Shown: positions 62,113 to 64,000 of the stretch, piece by piece
Layout: every line of letters begins with the position of its first letter
Numbering within the stretch: the stretch's first letter is position 1
DNA from: Clostridia bacterium
Lineage (GTDB): Bacteria > Bacillota > Clostridia > Christensenellales > Aristaeellaceae
DNA: 64,000 nucleotides
Reading direction: 5' to 3'
Assembly (NCBI GenBank): GCA_017428385.1
Contig: JAFRQX010000013.1
Span: 62,001 to 126,000, forward strand
Translations under genes and position numbers: made by a program
Notes under the pieces: model-generated
Told to the model about the DNA's origin: nothing
The model's input: only the letters and a program-made list of their open reading frames with translations
Databases searched by the model: none

Positions 62113-62553
62113 TTAAATCACCTCGGCCTTTCCGCCGACGGCTTCGATCTTTTCCTTGGCGGTGGCGGAGAACTTGGCCGCTTTCACGGTCAGCTTCTTC
62201 GTCAGTTCGCCTACGCCGAGAATCTTCACGCCGGCCAGTTCCTTGCGGATGATCTTCTTCTCGAGCAGAGCGGCGGCATCCACCACAGCACCGTCTTCGA
62301 AGACTTCCAGGCGTTCAACATTCACGGTAGCGTAATCGGTGCCAAACACATTGGTAAATCCACGCTTAGGCACACGGCGGTACAGAGGCATCTGGCCGCC
62401 TTCAAATCCGGGCCGCTTGCCGCCGCCGCTGCGGGCTTTGGCACCCTTGTGACCTTTACCGGAGGTCTTGCCCAGGCCGGATCCGGCGCCGCGGCCCAGC
62501 CGCTTCTGAGCGGAAGTGGACCCTTCGGCGGGACGCAGTTCATGCAGTTTCAT
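62113..62553 (-). CDS. rplO: 50S ribosomal protein L15
   Basis: 146 residues: [20 protein letters not shown], then [25 protein letters not shown] (core: [14 protein letters not shown]) and [17 protein letters not shown]. Standard length. Confidence 0.98.
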   Translation of the reverse strand: MKLHELRPAEGSTSAQKRLGRGAGSGLGKTSGKGHKGAKARSGGGKRPGFEGGQMPLYRRVPKRGFTNVFGTDYATVNVERLEVFEDGAVVDAAALLEKKIIRKELAGVKILGVGELTKKLTVKAAKFSATAKEKIEAVGGKAEVI

Positions 62554-62569
62554 ATGGGTTCAACCTCCT

Positions 62570-62752
62570 TTATTCGTCAACTTCCTCAACCTTCACCATG
62601 TGCTTCACGGCGAAGATCTGGCCCCGGATAGCGGGGTTATCAGGCTGGGTCACGGTCTGGCCGACTTTACGCAGGCCCAGAGCGGCGACGGTCGCCTTAT
62701 GCTTGGGCAGGCTGGCGATCGGAGACTTCACCAGGGTAATCTTCAGTTTCAT
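62570..62752 (-). CDS. rpmD: 50S ribosomal protein L30
   Basis: 60 residues from the ATG at 62752 ([19 protein letters not shown]); the longer upstream frame overlaps rpsE and is not used. AGGAGGCAGAAG lies upstream. Confidence 0.97.
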   Translation of the reverse strand: MKLKITLVKSPIASLPKHKATVAALGLRKVGQTVTQPDNPAIRGQIFAVKHMVKVEEVDE

Positions 62753-62765
62753 CTCTTCTGCCTCC

Positions 62766-63263
62766 TTATCCCAGGATCTCTTCCACGGTCTTGCCGCGCA
62801 TCTTGGCAACCTGCTCGGCGCTGCGCACCTGCTTCAGGGCTTCGATGGTAGCTTTAACCATGTTGATCGGGTTGTTGGTTCCGAAACTCTTGGTCCGGAT
62901 ATCCTTGATGCCGGCCATTTCCAGCACGGCACGGGCAGCTCCGCCCGCGATCACACCGGTACCTTCGGGAGCGGGGATCAGCACGGACTTCGCGGTGGAA
63001 TAATATCCGGTCATTTCATGGGGAATCGTGGTGCCGTCCAGCGGCACGTTCACCAGGTGCTTCTTAGCGTCTTCATTGGCCTTGCGGATAGCTTCCGGAA
63101 TTTCGGCAGCCTTACCCATGCCGGCACCGACGCGGCCATTCTCGTCGCCAACAACCACCAGAGCGCTGAACCGCATGTTGCGGCCGCCCTTAACAGTCTT
63201 GCTGACGCGGTTGACGGCTACCAGGCGCTCTTTGAATTCGCTGACCTGTTCTGTGCGTTGCAT
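62766..63263 (-). CDS. rpsE: 30S ribosomal protein S5
   Basis: 165 residues: [42 protein letters not shown] and the end motif [17 protein letters not shown] upstream. Confidence 0.98.
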   Translation of the reverse strand: MQRTEQVSEFKERLVAVNRVSKTVKGGRNMRFSALVVVGDENGRVGAGMGKAAEIPEAIRKANEDAKKHLVNVPLDGTTIPHEMTGYYSTAKSVLIPAPEGTGVIAGGAARAVLEMAGIKDIRTKSFGTNNPINMVKATIEALKQVRSAEQVAKMRGKTVEEILG

Positions 63264-63280
63264 TTGCGTCGTCCTCCTTA

Positions 63281-63649
63281 TCAGAATTCAAGTCCGGCTT
63301 CCCGTGCGCCGTCAGCCACAGAGGCGACGCGCCCGGTGTACATGTACCCTCCGCGGTCAAAGACCACGGTCTTGATGCCGGCTTCGACGGCGCGCTCCGC
63401 GATGAGCTTGCCCACGAGTTTGGCGGCACCCTTCTTGTCCACTTCGTCCAGCTGGCCCTTCAGGGCGGGATCCATGGTGCTGGCGCTCACCAGGGTGATG
63501 CCCTTGGTGTCGTCAATGATCTGAGCCTGAATGTGCTTGTTGGAGCGATATACGGAAAGACGCGGGGCTTCGGGTGTGCCGCTGATCTTTTTCCGTACCC
63601 GTGCGTGACGGATCACGCGAATTTCATTACGGTCACGTTTCTTAAACAT
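63281..63649 (-). CDS. rplR: 50S ribosomal protein L18
   Basis: 122 residues: [20 protein letters not shown], then [46 protein letters not shown] (core: [13 protein letters not shown]). Standard. Confidence 0.98.
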   Translation of the reverse strand: MFKKRDRNEIRVIRHARVRKKISGTPEAPRLSVYRSNKHIQAQIIDDTKGITLVSASTMDPALKGQLDEVDKKGAAKLVGKLIAERAVEAGIKTVVFDRGGYMYTGRVASVADGAREAGLEF

Positions 63650-63667
63650 CTGCAGTCACTCCCTCTC

Positions 63668-64000
63668 TTACTTACCGGTCTTGCCTTCCTTACGACGGAT
63701 GTGCTCATTCTGGTACTTGATGCCCTTGCCCAGATAGGGTTCAGGCTTCCGAATGGCGCGGATGTCCGCCGCGAGGTTGCCAACCTGCTGTTTGTTGCTT
63801 CCCTTAACCACGATGGTGGTCTGGTTGGGAGTTTCGAAGGTGATTCCTTCGGGAGCTTCGAGAACCACGGGGTGGCTGAAGCCGATGTTGATGGTCAGGG
63901 TCTTGCCTTCCGCTGCAGCGCGGTAACCGGTACCGACCATCTCCAGGGTCTTGGCGAAACCGTCGGTCACGCCGACGACCATGTTATTTACCAGAGCCCG
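63668..64000 (-). CDS. rplF: 50S ribosomal protein L6, 3' part (runs off the window)
   Basis: The last ~110 codons: [20 protein letters not shown], then [28 protein letters not shown] and [26 protein letters not shown] (core: [10 protein letters not shown]). The 5' part lies beyond base 64000. Confidence 0.97.
   Translation of the reverse strand, partial: RALVNNMVVGVTDGFAKTLEMVGTGYRAAAEGKTLTINIGFSHPVVLEAPEGITFETPNQTTIVVKGSNKQQVGNLAADIRAIRKPEPYLGKGIKYQNEHIRRKEGKTGK

Overview
The window looks like a piece of chromosome from a strictly anaerobic, fermentative, GC-rich member of the Clostridia (Gram-positive type). The basis is gene content: Rex plus bifunctional AdhE, group B and group C [FeFe] hydrogenases, a SpoIIE-type phosphatase, PepV and an L14e-like KOW gene in the spc operon, Lpl-type sugar permeases, YesMN-type two-component genes and two GH94 disaccharide phosphorylases. 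A gut or rumen polysaccharide feeder fits. I cannot name the species.

Layout. 1-3.5 kb: 5' part of a P-type Ca2+ ATPase, a TIM-barrel glycosidase-like protein, and an ArsR/DUF2087 regulator with a small partner. 3.7-12.4 kb: a tightly packed minus-strand unit, rex - adhE - small-molecule kinase-like gene - [2Fe-2S] ferredoxin - HydS-like sensory hydrogenase - SpoIIE/PP2C phosphatase - group B [FeFe] hydrogenase. It joins redox sensing, ethanol formation and probable H2 sensing or turnover. 12.4-18.9 kb: LysR regulator, Tat-exported FMN-binding protein, CstA, asparaginase and MscS, each behind its own terminator.

19.2-23.5 kb: an AT-rich island with one 1228-residue protein that I do not recognise and that ends in a PD-(D/E)XK nuclease-like motif. 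It is the best candidate here for an undescribed defence-type gene. 23.5-26.7 kb: GNAT, NudC, flavodoxin-like and SGNH genes. 26.9-34.9 kb: a plastic zone next to a tRNA-Leu gene. It holds a truncated GH3 gene, a two-component system with a secreted protein between ~100 bp direct repeats, and an AT-rich stretch with twin NUMOD4/HNH genes (one frameshifted) and an HsdS-tail-like remnant. Three copies of the tRNA-Leu 3' end mark its borders.

34.8-35.5 kb: seven tRNAs on the minus strand from one strong promoter. 35.7-38.2 kb: DUF368 and small-multidrug-export-like membrane proteins, a zinc-ribbon protein and long HPF. 38.4-52.5 kb: a carbohydrate region with a YesN/YesM two-component system and a solute-binding protein, a phosphohexomutase with chitobiose phosphorylase, an ABC importer (two permeases and a binding protein) and cellobiose phosphorylase. 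Imported beta-linked disaccharides would be split by phosphate, saving ATP. 52.5-58.5 kb: ABC-F protein, PepV, a conserved small protein, UvrC and a membrane protein. 58.7-64 kb: distal spc operon in the order rplF(partial)-rplR-rpsE-rpmD-rplO-secY-adk-map-KOW-infA-rpmJ.

Calls rest on reading the translated sequence and known family motifs. No database search was run.
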